Shown: piece after piece, positions 10,454 to 21,572 of the stretch
How positions within the stretch are numbered: position 1 is the first letter of the stretch
Layout of the letters: each line of letters begins with the position of its first letter
From: Takifugu bimaculatus
Lineage: Eukaryota > Chordata > Actinopteri > Tetraodontiformes > Tetraodontidae
Direction: 5' to 3'
Assembly: GCA_004026145.2 (NCBI GenBank)
Contig: CP034991.1
Location: forward strand, 3,494,794-3,558,793
Length of the DNA stretch: 64,000 bases
Made by a program: the position numbers and the translations under genes
Notes under the pieces: generated by a model
What the model was told of the DNA's origin: nothing
Seen by the model: the letters and a program-made list of their open reading frames with translations, nothing else
The model's database searches: none

Positions 10454-11785
10454 ATCGGACGCAAGGCCCACTTTCAAGAACTAATCCCACTTCTGATTCC
10501 AAGAGTCCACGTTTGTGCTACAGCAGGTCACAAGTCTGCACGCTGTGAACTGAGAAATGGCCTCAGACTTTGATTGTCATCACATGCTAATGCTAAGTGT
10601 CTGTGTGTCAGGTCAGTCTGATTGTCATCTCAGAGTCTTTACTTTACATGGATCAATAAAAAATTAACAAGCCATCGATTTCTATAATATATTTTGAGAT
10701 ATTTTTGTGTGAAATGTTGATTTCCTGTCATAAAATGTGACCTCACTGCAAAACCAAGCTAATTTACCACAAGCAAAACTTCAAGACAGTTCTCACACGA
10801 CATCCCTTTTCTTATACCAATGCTTACTTATACCAATGTTACTAAAAAGTTTCTCACCAAATGAAGATACCTACTGACATCAAGGTGTTCTGATAAAAAC
10901 TCCACTAAAAATGTCAAAAACAGATCTACAGAAGGGACAGAGAAATCTGACAGGAACTTTAAAACCAAATGTTGTCATTTCCTCCAAATGTACTCGCACA
11001 AGTTAACCGAATTGAAATCCAAACTACCTAAATTGTATCTTTCTGTGTGCAGGTTCAGTGTTACAGATGACTAGCAGATTTATTTTGTTGCTGTTGTGAC
11101 TGTTCTTGCAAGTAAAGACCTTTAAGTTGAAGCTCACATGTGAGCAGAGGGCCCTTGTTTCGGGGGTCTGAGGTTTCACACAATGTTGTTGCAACGTGCA
11201 GCATTTCAAGAGTCGAGAATTTGCTGAGCTCTTTAGGAGCTTTTCGCTCATGTCGGCTTAAAGGTGACCCTGTTGGAAATACAGGACTCTTCAAAGTTGC
11301 CCGGAGACTCGACGAGTCAGAACAGGACGGGCCTGTTTTGGGAATTGTTTATAACAAGTGAATGTCTGTCTGGATTCTCCTATGACATTTTCACGAGGAA
11401 TCAGGTAATCGTTTTGAAGGTAAAAGCATGAACATTGTGTCACCGCATTATTTTCAAGGTGTGATCTCATACATATTGTGCCATTAACATCAGTGTTAAA
11501 GATTTTAACAAAGACTAGTGGTGATTGATCTACAATTAGCTGGTTACCTGCCCATGTTCACGAATGACTCTCATCCCAGTAGCTGCTGGGATGACTACTG
11601 CAATTCCACACTTCCATCCCACTTTTTTAACCACAGTTGCACAAGACTACGTGGTTAAGATTTGTGACGGTGGTGACGTCTTGAGTGCATTTTCCTTCTG
11701 ACTCTTAAATCCCCTGATGCACAGAACCACATCCTTTTGATCAGGGTGGGTTTCAGTGTCTCACATGAAAAAGAGATCAGAAGAG
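10454..11785 (+). other. cdc20b 3' UTR and diverged granzyme-type spacer
   Basis: After the cdc20b stop, the sequence is colinear with a granzyme array spacer but much more diverged. It has a CATGGATCAATAAA poly(A) block (10648-10660), a CCTCACTGCAAAACCAAGC block (10741), a GAGCTCTTTAGGAGCTTTTC block (11227) and a promoter-proximal GGTGGGTTTCAGTGTCTCAC block (11745). No separate gene is seen. The TATA-like CATAAAAG present in other units is deleted before copy D. Confidence 0.6.
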
Positions 11786-12869
11786 ATGTTCTCCCTGGAG
11801 GGTTTTGTCCTCATCTCCTGCGCCGTCCTTTTGGTTGTCCAGCCAGGTGAGTCTTTTTATTAATGCTGAGAATCAACTGTAACCAGCAGAGTCCATTTCG
11901 GACCCCTTTGTCGAGTTCTTTGATGCAAGATAAGTAAAAGTTTACCTCCTCCCTCCTCTTTAGGCCATGGCTCTGAGATTATTGGTGGTAAAGAAGTGAA
12001 GCCCCATTCGCTGCCCTACATGGCTCTGGTGAGAAACGCCACACACGTCTGTGGAGGAACACTGATCAATCCAAAATGGGTCCTTACAGCTGCCCACTGT
12101 GAAAAGTAGGAACTATATCACACATCCGTGATCACACATTGTCTCTACAAAAGGGCAGGTGCGTACATTCCAACGTTGCCTCTCTGCACTTACAGAATGA
12201 CGACCGTAGCACTGGGGGTGCATTCCATCAGAAAAAAGGAGTCCTGGCAGGTGTTTAGGGTTACACACAGCATTCCATATCCGGCTTATAAAGTTGAAAA
12301 GAAAATTTTAATCAATGATCTGATGTTGCTGAAGGTAAGGTGACGGTCATTTTAGAGGAAGACGAGCCGTCAGCAGTTCGACACAAAGATCTGTTTGTTG
12401 TCTTTATTTCAGCTTGAAACTGCAGCAAAGCAAACGCTGGCAGCAGCTGTCTGACTGCTGGATGGGGGCAGACAAACGAGGCTGTCAAGAAAACATCCAA
12501 TGTCCTGATGTCTGTCACCGTGACAGTGGTGGACAGAATGAAGTGCTCCAAATACTACAGCTCCAACCCTGTGATCACCAAGGCAATGATATGTGCAGGG
12601 TCAGAGAACAAGGACACCTGTCAGGTAGGGTTTGTGCAGCAGGTGAGCGACCTGCCATAACTGCCTCCACTGAGCTTGTGTGAAACCACGTGCATGTCTG
12701 TTCACCTCAGGGCGACTCAGGAGGGCCGCTCTTGTGCAACGGGGCACTGGTGGGGGTCACCTCCTTCGGTCGTCGATGTGGCAGGTTCCCTGGAGTGTAC
12801 GCCTACATTACTGAAGAGCATCTGCGCTGGATCAAGAACACCATCAGAACATTTGAAATGCAGGAATGA
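11786..12869 (+). pseudogene. Granzyme A/K-like serine protease, copy D (49-bp deletion)
   Basis: Exons 11786-11846, 11964-12105, 12196-12334, 12413-12624 and 12711-12869, with normal GT/AG ends and a normal GTGAGT donor after exon 1. Exon 4 is 212 bp instead of 261: 49 bp are missing at the junction 12436/12437. This removes 16 codons and shifts the frame, so the catalytic Ser exon is read out of frame. The promoter also lacks the TATA-like box because about 28 bp are missing between ATCCTTTTGA and TCAGGGTGGG. Exons 1-3 and 5 remain close to the other copies, including His (TAAHC), Asp (NDLML) and GDSGGP. Poly(A) signal at 13080-13085. A pseudogene is the simplest reading. Confidence 0.83.
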
Positions 12870-14650
12870 GCTCCTCGTCTCCACCGACCCGTTCACAGAG
12901 CTTCAACTGTGACATTGAGTGGATTTTTTAAAAGGCTTTCTCTTTACGCGTCTGAAGCTTACTCTAAAATGGCGATTAATCTTTCACAGTATTTTTTCTA
13001 CATAGTTTAGTGAATGTTAAAATTGAAATCTTATAGCGCTTTTAGGTCCTTCTCGGTTTGGCTTTCTTCTGCATGGTTCAATAAAAAAAACCGATCAGTT
13101 TCTCCAGAGTGACATTCATGTACCAACTCTAGACTTCCTTTGGTAAACTGAGATCTCACCACAAAGCCAAGCTCAAAACAGTTCTAGGAAGACAACCCTT
13201 CAGACTGATGATGAAATATGAGCTTCCTTTATCTTTTTTTTCTACTTTTTAAAAATTCAGGTCATTTAAACGAAACCCTTTATGTCAGGGGCCTGAGAGG
13301 GGGCATTTTTTTGAATGAGAAAGTTGCGGCAACAATCAGATGTAGCTTTTTCAGAATACACCACAGATCAGTTCAGTTCTTCTGAGCTCTTTCAGAGCTT
13401 TTCAGTCATGTCAGCTACGAGACCCAATTGGAAACACGACTCTTCAAAGTTTCCCGGATATTCTAGCAGTCAGAAGAGGGCGGCGAGTGCTGGGATAGAC
13501 TCCTATATCCTCTTTTCCAGCAGGAGAGTTCTGGAGATTCGGTTTGATTGGGCAGAGCATGTTGAAAGATTTGAGACCTTTGTTTGCTTTGCTTCACTGA
13601 CACACTGCAGGTTTGAAAGTGGAATGAACCACCAGGACAGCGACAGGTAGATACAACAGCTGCTCATTTGAGGCAGTATTGCTCAAAAACACATATTGTC
13701 CAGGAAGATTAAAAACCAGGAGGAAGAAGAAAACCTGGTACACCAATGGGCCAGAACCAAATAGGCAACTCCAGCCCCTTCAGCAGGTTTGTGTAGCACA
13801 AAAACAAACAATGTTCCTTTGGCCTTATAGTAACACAGGCCTTCACACTCCCCACTAGCCCATGAGACATTTTCCAAATGAGACATTTTCCAATTTTTCT
13901 ACCTCTTCTTGTCTCTTTATTCATATTCACACATTTGTGTTTGTCATTCTTCTTCCTGTTCACTGCCCTCCCTTTTGTCCTCTTCCCCTCGTTGGTTCAC
14001 TGAATTGTTCATTTGTACTCCGACCTGCGAGTAACTGCACCAGGGTTCCCCTTGTAGCCGTTGGGTTGTTTGATCCACACCAGAGTTCAGACTGTCTGAA
14101 GAGAAACTTGTTTGGAACTGACTCGCAGCTCTGTGTGCACGCACCGAAAGAGACTGCAGAAACATGACTCAGCTCAACAGAAACGTGGCTCAGCGTTTCA
14201 GTAGACCCAGACAGGTTCTTGATTTTCAAATTAAGAGCCATCGAGTTGTGATTTGTTGGTTAACGTGTTACTCAGGAGAACGTTAAATTATAAAATGTGG
14301 ACTAGTTTTTACCTTTTAGTCTTTATGGTTTTGACTTTTCTGCCCCTGATCTCAGGGTTGTGGGTTCTTATACAAGGTTTTTAACCATGGTCTTACTTTC
14401 GGTACATGTCAAAGTGCTGTGGCGGCTGTTCCACGCCAGGCCCAGTCACGTATCGAAAAAGATGGTGACATCGACTTCGGGTAAAGGGGCCCGCAGCATC
14501 TGGACCCCCGCTGGTGACGACTTGAGCGCATGTTCCCCTGAGCTGTGTATGTTCCGCACAGAACCACATCCTTTTGAGCAGGGCACATAAAAGCAAGTGT
14601 GTGCATCAGGGTGGGTTTCAGTGTCTCACATCAAAGAGAGATCAGAAGAG
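12870..14650 (+). other. Granzyme array spacer between copies D and E (long form)
   Basis: Same spacer as in copies A-C plus an extra segment of about 0.57 kb (about 13215-13790) lacking there. The extra block recurs between copies E and F at about 16115-16690, with a diverged relative at about 11130-11360. Ends in the promoter of copy E (CATAAAAG at 14586-14593). No gene seen. Confidence 0.75.
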
Positions 14651-15778
14651 ATGTTCTCCCCGGAGGGTTTTGTCCTCATCTCCTGCGCCGTCCTTTTGGT
14701 TGTCCAGCCAGGTGAGTCTTTTTATTAATGCTGAGAATCAGCTGTAACCAGCAGAGTCCATTTCTGACCCCTTTGTCGAATCTTTTGATGCAAGATAAGT
14801 AAAAGTTTATCTCCTCCCTCCTCTTTAGGCCATGGCTCTGAGATTATTGGTGGTAAAGAAGTGAAGCCCCATTCGATGCCCTACATGGCTCTGGTGACAA
14901 ACCCCACAAGCATCTGTGGAGGAACACTGATCAATCCAAAATGGGTCCTTACAGCTGCCCACTGTGAAAAGTAGGAACTATATCACACATCCGTGATCAC
15001 ACATTGTCTCTACAAAAGGGCAGGTGCGTACATTCCAACGTTGCCTCTCTGCACTTACAGAATGACGACCGTAGCACTGGGGGTGCATTCCATCAGACAA
15101 AAGGAGTCCTGGCAGGTGTTTAAGGTTACACACAGCATTCCACATCCGGCTTATAAAGTTGAAACAAAGGTCAATGATCTGATGATGCTGAAGGTAAGGT
15201 GACGGTCATTTTAGAGGAAGACGAGCCGTCAGCAGTTCGACACAAAGATCTGTTTGTTGTCTTTATTTCAGCTTGAAACTGCAGCAAAGCAAACAAAGAC
15301 CGTGAAATATCTCCACCTGGAGAGCCCTAAGACGGAAGCCAAAAACCGGCAGCAGCTGTCTGACTGCTGGATGGGGGCAGACAAACGAGGCTGTCAAGAA
15401 AACGTCCAATGTCCTGATGTCTGTCAACGTGACAGTGGTGGACAGAAAGAAGTGCTCCAAATACTACGACTCTAAGCCTGTGATCACCAAGGCAATGATA
15501 TGTGCAGGGTCAAAGAACAAGGACGCCTGTCAGGTAGGGTTTGTGCAGCAGGTGAGCGACCTGCCATAACTGCCTCCGCTGAGCTTGTGTGAAACCACGT
15601 GCATGTCTGTTCACCTCAGGGCGACTCAGGAGGGCCGCTCTTGTGCAACGGGGCACTGGTGGGGGTCACCTCCTTCGGTGATGGATGTGGCAGGGTCCCC
15701 GGAGTGTACGCCTACATTACTGAAGAGCATCTGCGCTGGATCAAGAAGATCATCAGAACATCTGAAATGCAGGAATGA
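14651..15778 (+). pseudogene. Granzyme A/K-like serine protease, copy E (one-base insertion)
   Basis: Exons 14651-14711, 14829-14970, 15061-15193, 15272-15533 and 15620-15778, with standard splice sites including GTGAGT after exon 1. Exon 4 is 262 bp instead of 261. One extra base at about 15335-15338 (ACGGAAGCC where copy C has ACGGAGCC) shifts the frame early in the exon and leads to a stop at about 15475. The His, Asp and Ser triad sequences and the Asp at the base of the S1 pocket are otherwise intact. Poly(A) signal at 15989-15994. If this base is a sequencing error, the gene would be fully intact, so the pseudogene call depends on one nucleotide. Confidence 0.75.
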
Positions 15779-17548
15779 GCTCCTCGTCTCCACCGACCCG
15801 TTCACAGAGCTTCAACTGTGACATTGAGTGGATTTTTTAAAAGGCTTTCTCTTTACGTGTCTGAAGCTGACTCTAAAATGGCGATTAATCTTTCACAGTA
15901 TTTTTTCTACATAGTTTAGTGAATGTTAAAATTGAAATCTTATAGCGTTTTTAGGTCCTTCTCAGTTTGGCTTTCTTCTGCATGGTTCAATAAAAAAAAC
16001 GATCAGTTTCTCCAGAGTGACATTTTTGTACCAACTCTAGACTTCCTTTGGTAAACTGAGATCTCACCACAAAGCCAAGCTCAAAACAGTTCTAGGAAGA
16101 CAACCCTTCAGACTGATGATGAAATATGAGCTTCCTTTATCTTTTTTTCCTACTTTTTAAAATTCAGGTCATTTAAACGAAACCCTTTATGTCAGGGGCC
16201 TGAGAGGGGGCATTTTTTTGAATGAGAAAGTTGCGGCAACAATCAGATGTAGCTTTTCAGAATACACCACAGATCAGTTCAGTTCTTCTGAGCTCTTTCA
16301 GAGCTTTTCAGTCATGTCAGCTACAAGACCCAATTGGAAACACGACTCTTCAAAGCTTTCCCTGGATATTCTAGCAGTCAGAAGAGGGCGGCGAGTGCTG
16401 GGATAGACTCCTATATCCTCTTTTCCACCAGGACAGTTCTGGAGATTCGGTTTGATTGGGCAGAGCATGTTGAAAGATTTGAGACCTTTGTTTGCTTTGC
16501 TTCACTTACTGCAGGTTTGAAAGTGGAATGAACCACCAGGACAGCGACAGGTAGATACAACAGCTGCTCATTTGGGGCAGTATTGCTCGAAAACACATAT
16601 TGTCCAGGAAGATTAAAAACCAGGAGGAAGAAGAAAACCTGGTACATCAATGGGCCAGAACCAAAAGGCAACTCCAGCCCCTTCAGCAGGTTTGTGTAGC
16701 ACAAAAACAAACAATGTTCCTTTGGCCTTATAGTAACACAGGCCTTCACCTCCCCACTAGCCCATGAGACATTTTCCAAATTTTTCTACCTCTTCTTGTC
16801 TCTTTATTCATATTCACACATTTGTGTTTTGTCATTTCTTCTTCCCTTGTTCACTGCCTCCCTTTTGTCCTCTTCCCCTCGTTGGTTCACTGAATTGTTC
16901 ATTTGTACTCCGACTGCGAGTAACTGCACCAGGGTTCCCTTGTAAGCCAGTTGGGTTGTTTGATCCACACTAGAGTTCAGACGAAGTCGAAGTCTGAAGA
17001 GAAACTTGTCTGGAACTGACTCACAGCTCTGTGTGCACGAACCGAAAGAGACTGTAGAAACATGACTCAGCTCAACAGAAACGCGGCTCAGCTGTTTCAG
17101 TAGACCATGACAGGTTCTTGCTTTTCAAATTAAGAGCCATCGAGTTGTGATTTTGTTGGTTAACGTGTTACTCAGGAGAACGTTAAATTATAAAATGTGG
17201 ACAGTTTTATGTTTTATGTCTTTACGGTTTGACTTTTCTGCCCCTGATCTCAGGGTTGTGGGTTCTTATACAAGGTTTTTAACCATGGTCTTACTTTCGG
17301 TACGTGTCAAATTGCTGTGGCGGCTGTTCCACGCCGGGCCCAGTCACGTATCGAAAAAGATGGTGACATCGACTTCGGGTAAAGGGGCCCACAGCTTCTG
17401 GACCCCTGGTGGTGACGACTTGAGCGCATGTTCCCCTGAGCTGTGTATGTTCCGCACAGAACCACATCCTTTTGAGCAGGACACATAAAAGCAAGTGTGT
17501 GCATCAGGGTGGGTTTCACTGTCTCACATCAAAGAGAGATCAGAAGAG
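15779..17548 (+). other. Granzyme array spacer between copies E and F (long form)
   Basis: Near-identical to the D-E spacer, including the 0.57-kb extra block at about 16115-16690, and ending in the TATA-like promoter of copy F (17484-17491). No gene seen. Confidence 0.75.
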
Positions 17549-18753
17549 ATGTTCTCCCCGGAGGGTTTTGTCCTCATCTCCTGCGCCGTCCTTTTGGTTG
17601 TCCAGCCAGATGAGTCTTTTTATTAATGCTGAGAATCAACTGTAACCAGCAGAGTCCATTTCGGACCCCTTTGTCGAGTTCTTTGATGCAAGATAAGTAA
17701 AAGTTTATCTCCTCCCTCCTCTTTAGGCCATGGCTCTGAGATTATTGGTGGTAAAGAAGTGAAGCCCCATTCGATGCCCTACATGGCTCTGGTGACAAAC
17801 CCCAAAAAGCTCTGTGGAGGAACACTGATCAATCCAAAATGGGTCCTTACAGCTGCCCACTGTGAAAAGTAGGAACTATATCACACATCCGTGATCACAC
17901 ATTGTCTCTACAAAAGGGCAGGTGCGTACATTCCAACGTTGCCTCTCTGCACTTACAGAATGACGACCGTAGCACTGGGGGTGCATTCCATCAGAAAAAA
18001 GGAGTCCTGGCAGGTGTTTAGGGTTACACGCAGCATTCCACATCCGGCTTATAAAGTTGAAAATGAAATTTATTACAATGATCTGATGATGCTGAAGGTA
18101 AGGTGACGGTCATTTTAGAGGAAGACGAGCCGTCAGCAGTTCGACACAAAGATCTGTTTGTTGTCTTTATTTCAGCTTGAAACTGAAGCAAAGCAAACAA
18201 AGAACGTAAAATTTCTCCACCTGGAGAGCCCTAAGAGGAAGCCAAAAACCGGCAGCAGTTGTCTGACTGCTGGATGGGGGCAGACAAACGAGGCTGTCAA
18301 GAAAACGTCCAATGTCCTGATGTCTGTCAACGTGACAGTGGTGGACAGAAAGAAGTGCTCCAAATACTACAGCTCCAACCCTGTGATCACCAAGGCAATG
18401 ATATGTGCAGGGTCAGAGAACAAGGACGCCTGTCAGGTAGGGTTTGTGCAGCAGGTGAGCGACCTGCCATAACTGCCTCCACTGAGCTTGTGTGAAACCA
18501 CGTGCATGTCTGTTCACCTCAGGGCGACTCAGGAGGGCCGCTCTTGTGCAACGGGGCACTGGTGGGGGTCACCTCCTTCGGTGATGGATGTGGCAGGGTC
18601 CCCGGAGTGTACGCCTACATTACTGAAAGCATCTGCGCTGGATCAAGAAGATCATCAGAACATCTGAAATGCAGGAATGAGCTCCTCGTCTCCACCGACC
18701 CGTTCACAGAACCTCATGTTTCGCATTGCGTGGATGGCATCAAAGGCTTTTAA
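17549..18753 (+). pseudogene. Granzyme A/K-like serine protease, copy F (altered donor, frameshifted C-terminus)
   Basis: Exons 17549-17609, 17727-17868, 17959-18097, 18176-18436 and 18523 onward. Exons 2-4 are open and carry His, Asp and the S1 Asp; exon 5 carries GDSGGP. Two lesions: the exon 1 donor is ATGAGT, as in copy B, and one base is missing in exon 5 at about 18625-18628. The frameshift replaces the usual last 18 residues (the C-terminal helix with Trp) by a 42-residue tail ending at 18751-18753. It is the last unit: past about 18780 the array sequence ends. It could be expressed only if the GT-to-AT donor is bypassed, so I treat it as a probable pseudogene. The shared donor change with copy B points to exchange between copies. 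Confidence 0.75.
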
Positions 18754-19696
18754 TTTCTTTCTCTTTCAGTTTATGCAGCTGAAAATGAGGCGCCGTAGCT
18801 TTCATGGTGTAGAAGCACAGGGTTAATGCCGGAGGGCCGGTTGTGCAGCAACGTCAGACCTCACAGATAAATTCACACCTCAACACCCCCAGGATTTAGC
18901 ACAGGAAATGTGCTAAATGTCACAATGTTGCACAAGAGCTAATTATGCTGAAGCCTGTGCACGTTCAGTAAAGGTTGAGGGGAGGGGGCATTCATCCGTG
19001 TCTTGTCACCTATCAGCTTGCCAGTTTTTGTTTTTTTTAACGCAGTACAATCAATCAATTACACCTGAGCAGTGATGGTTGTACAGGTGACGCTTCCACG
19101 CTTCAAAATCTTACCAGCAGGGGGCGCGCTCGGCTTTACTCAAATGCTCAATGCTCAAAGTAATAGGCTGCCGTGTTTTTCGTCGTATGATTTGCTTATT
19201 CAGTCACTTTTAAATATGTGTTCCTTGCTCAATATTCGTCCACTTTTATATTCATTTAAATGGGTAAGTTGCATATAAGATGACGGAGGAATTAAAGGGT
19301 AAAATCAACATCTGTCACTTTAATTTTCACCATAGTAATGGTACAACAGAATCAGGTGTGTTTTTTATTGCAGTACATATAATACTTATCAGGAGTCTGT
19401 CTCGTAGTTCAGAGTGGCTAACTTTCATTTATGCTGTTACGCAGAGGAAAAAAATGGCACCGACACCCGTGAATTCCAGCGGATCCTTTATTGAAGTGAA
19501 GTATTGATGACCAGCCATGCGCCTGTGTGTTTACTCCTATTTCTCATGGCCGCCTACAATAGATGAATGGCCCCCTGAAACCGGAGCAGCTCGCCACACC
19601 CTGATCAAATCATGGCCTATGAATAAATAAGTGAAAGAATTAATGTTTGAGCAAGGCTGCCTCTGTATCACTGGCACACACCCTCACCCACCCACA

Positions 19697-19765
<69 letters not shown>

Positions 19766-20500
19766 AGGTGGAATGTGGACCTGTGATCGCCGCTATCATT
19801 GGTGAACTGCCCACCTTTTCCCTCCCTCCGTGACGCGACCCCACACGTCTTTAAACAAAAGCTTTGTCATCCGGAAATGGCAGCATTCTGGAGGTGACTC
19901 ACAGTCGAAGCAGATCCAATTCAAACAACTCAACTTCCCCTTTTTGCAACATGTTGCATATTTTAGGATGAATATGGGACAGTCCGGACCAGGATGGGTG
20001 GGGCATGTGTTCTCATCTGGATTATACGATAAAATGGGGTTAGTTAAGGCCAGGGGTAGAATATCTGAGGCCTAATTCTTTTAAGTTGTTACCCCGTTCA
20101 CCTCACCAATACATCATTACTACTATACATGCAGCGGTGTGACATCATTTCTCTGATGATGGTGTTCAGGATTTACAGTTTTTATAGCTTTGTGCTGCAG
20201 CTTAAATCAGGTTTTCTGTCTGCGGCGTCTTTTCGGCTCTTCTGTTCTGATGATAATCATTATGATGTCATTTCTGTTGTCTGTGTTATTAAAGACGTCC
20301 CAACGTCAGACATGTCTGTTCTCCCCCTAGCAGGCCAGTCTCATAGCAACAAAATTACCGTGGAAGTTTGTGCATTTAGTGAGACGGCGGCGTGCAGTAA
20401 TTGTTCATAAAATCATTTTGAATCATTCCCCTGCTGCGCGTCACACCTGAAACAGACCTTCCCTGAGACGGGAACTGTGAAAACAAAACCAAACAAGCTC
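18754..20500. other. Intergenic region between the granzyme array and areg
   Basis: The boundary of the array lies near 18780. The region holds a long (CA)n run (19690-19764) and scattered short open frames without recognisable similarity. I see no gene. Confidence 0.5.
19690..19764. repeat. (CA)n microsatellite
   Basis: About 35 CA units with one CATA interruption near the start. Confidence 0.95.
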
Positions 20501-20513
20501 AACAATGAGACAC

Positions 20514-20519
20514 TTTATT
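20514..20519 (-). terminator. Likely poly(A) signal of areg
   Basis: AATAAA on the minus strand, about 1.05 kb after the areg stop codon, with no other gene between. This suggests a 3' UTR of about 1 kb. Confidence 0.5.
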
Positions 20520-21572
20520 TCTGGTTGTATTCCATCCTGTTCCCACAGTGAGATAAAGAGTGTTTTGTCTGACCTACAACAACAGCGGTGCAATAAATAA
20601 AGAGCAAATCTAGAGAACATGAAACGCACTGAATGCTTAGCTTACGTTCAATAGAACACACATCAAAACGATAGTCCAGCGTACAAATAGTAATAAATAA
20701 TTACACTAAATAAATTACATTCTCTTGTATGTTTCTTTTGTTTCTTGTTCGTACAGCTTATAACGTAGTGCATTATCCGTTCTTCTGTTTCCTAGGGTCT
20801 CTGACGTCGTCCAGCTTCATCTTTGAACCATGTGGGCAGCTGAGGGAAGAAGAAACCACATCTAAGGTCACCGATGTCGTATCGAGAACACGATGGACGA
20901 GGCCGAGTGGCGCCGACGGCTAAAATGACCGAATATGCTGCAGGACATAGACGATTGCCTGAGCAGGCACTTGCAGCTTCCAGTCAGTGTGTCAGTGTTG
21001 TTGAGACACACAGGTGTGCATGTGCACGTGTGCGCGTGCGTGGGATAGCAGGCAGGGAGGGGACGGGCTGAAACACTCCCAGCCTATCTGCGATAATTCC
21101 TCCTCAACAAACGAACCTCTTTCTCGGTCAGATTAAAGCTCACGTGAGAAGAAGTTTGACTTGATTAAAATATTTGGATGGAAGCTGCAACGGAAAGATC
21201 CCCCACAGGAAGTCCAGGACCAGCTCCCTTCAAATGTTTCCCACTGATCGGCAGCAGCTCTTTCATTAACAGATAGAGTTAACGAGCCACAGATGACACA
21301 GAAGATCATATTCTTGTTAGAAAATCCAATTAAGTCCTGCATATTTACATGTATGCAAAAAGAGTGAGACGTGGAGCTGCCTGGACGACAATTAGAACGT
21401 TTTATAGTGGTCGGAGAGGGAAAACACCCCTGGGGTAGAGAAAGTGCACGGAAATCTGGCGTTCACGAGAGCCCAATCAGGCCCCTGCGCACACGGGTGG
21501 AAACACACGTCCAAAATATGTCCCGAGTAGCAGAAATGCACCTCCTACCTCCCCGAGCGTCGCCCCGTGCCG

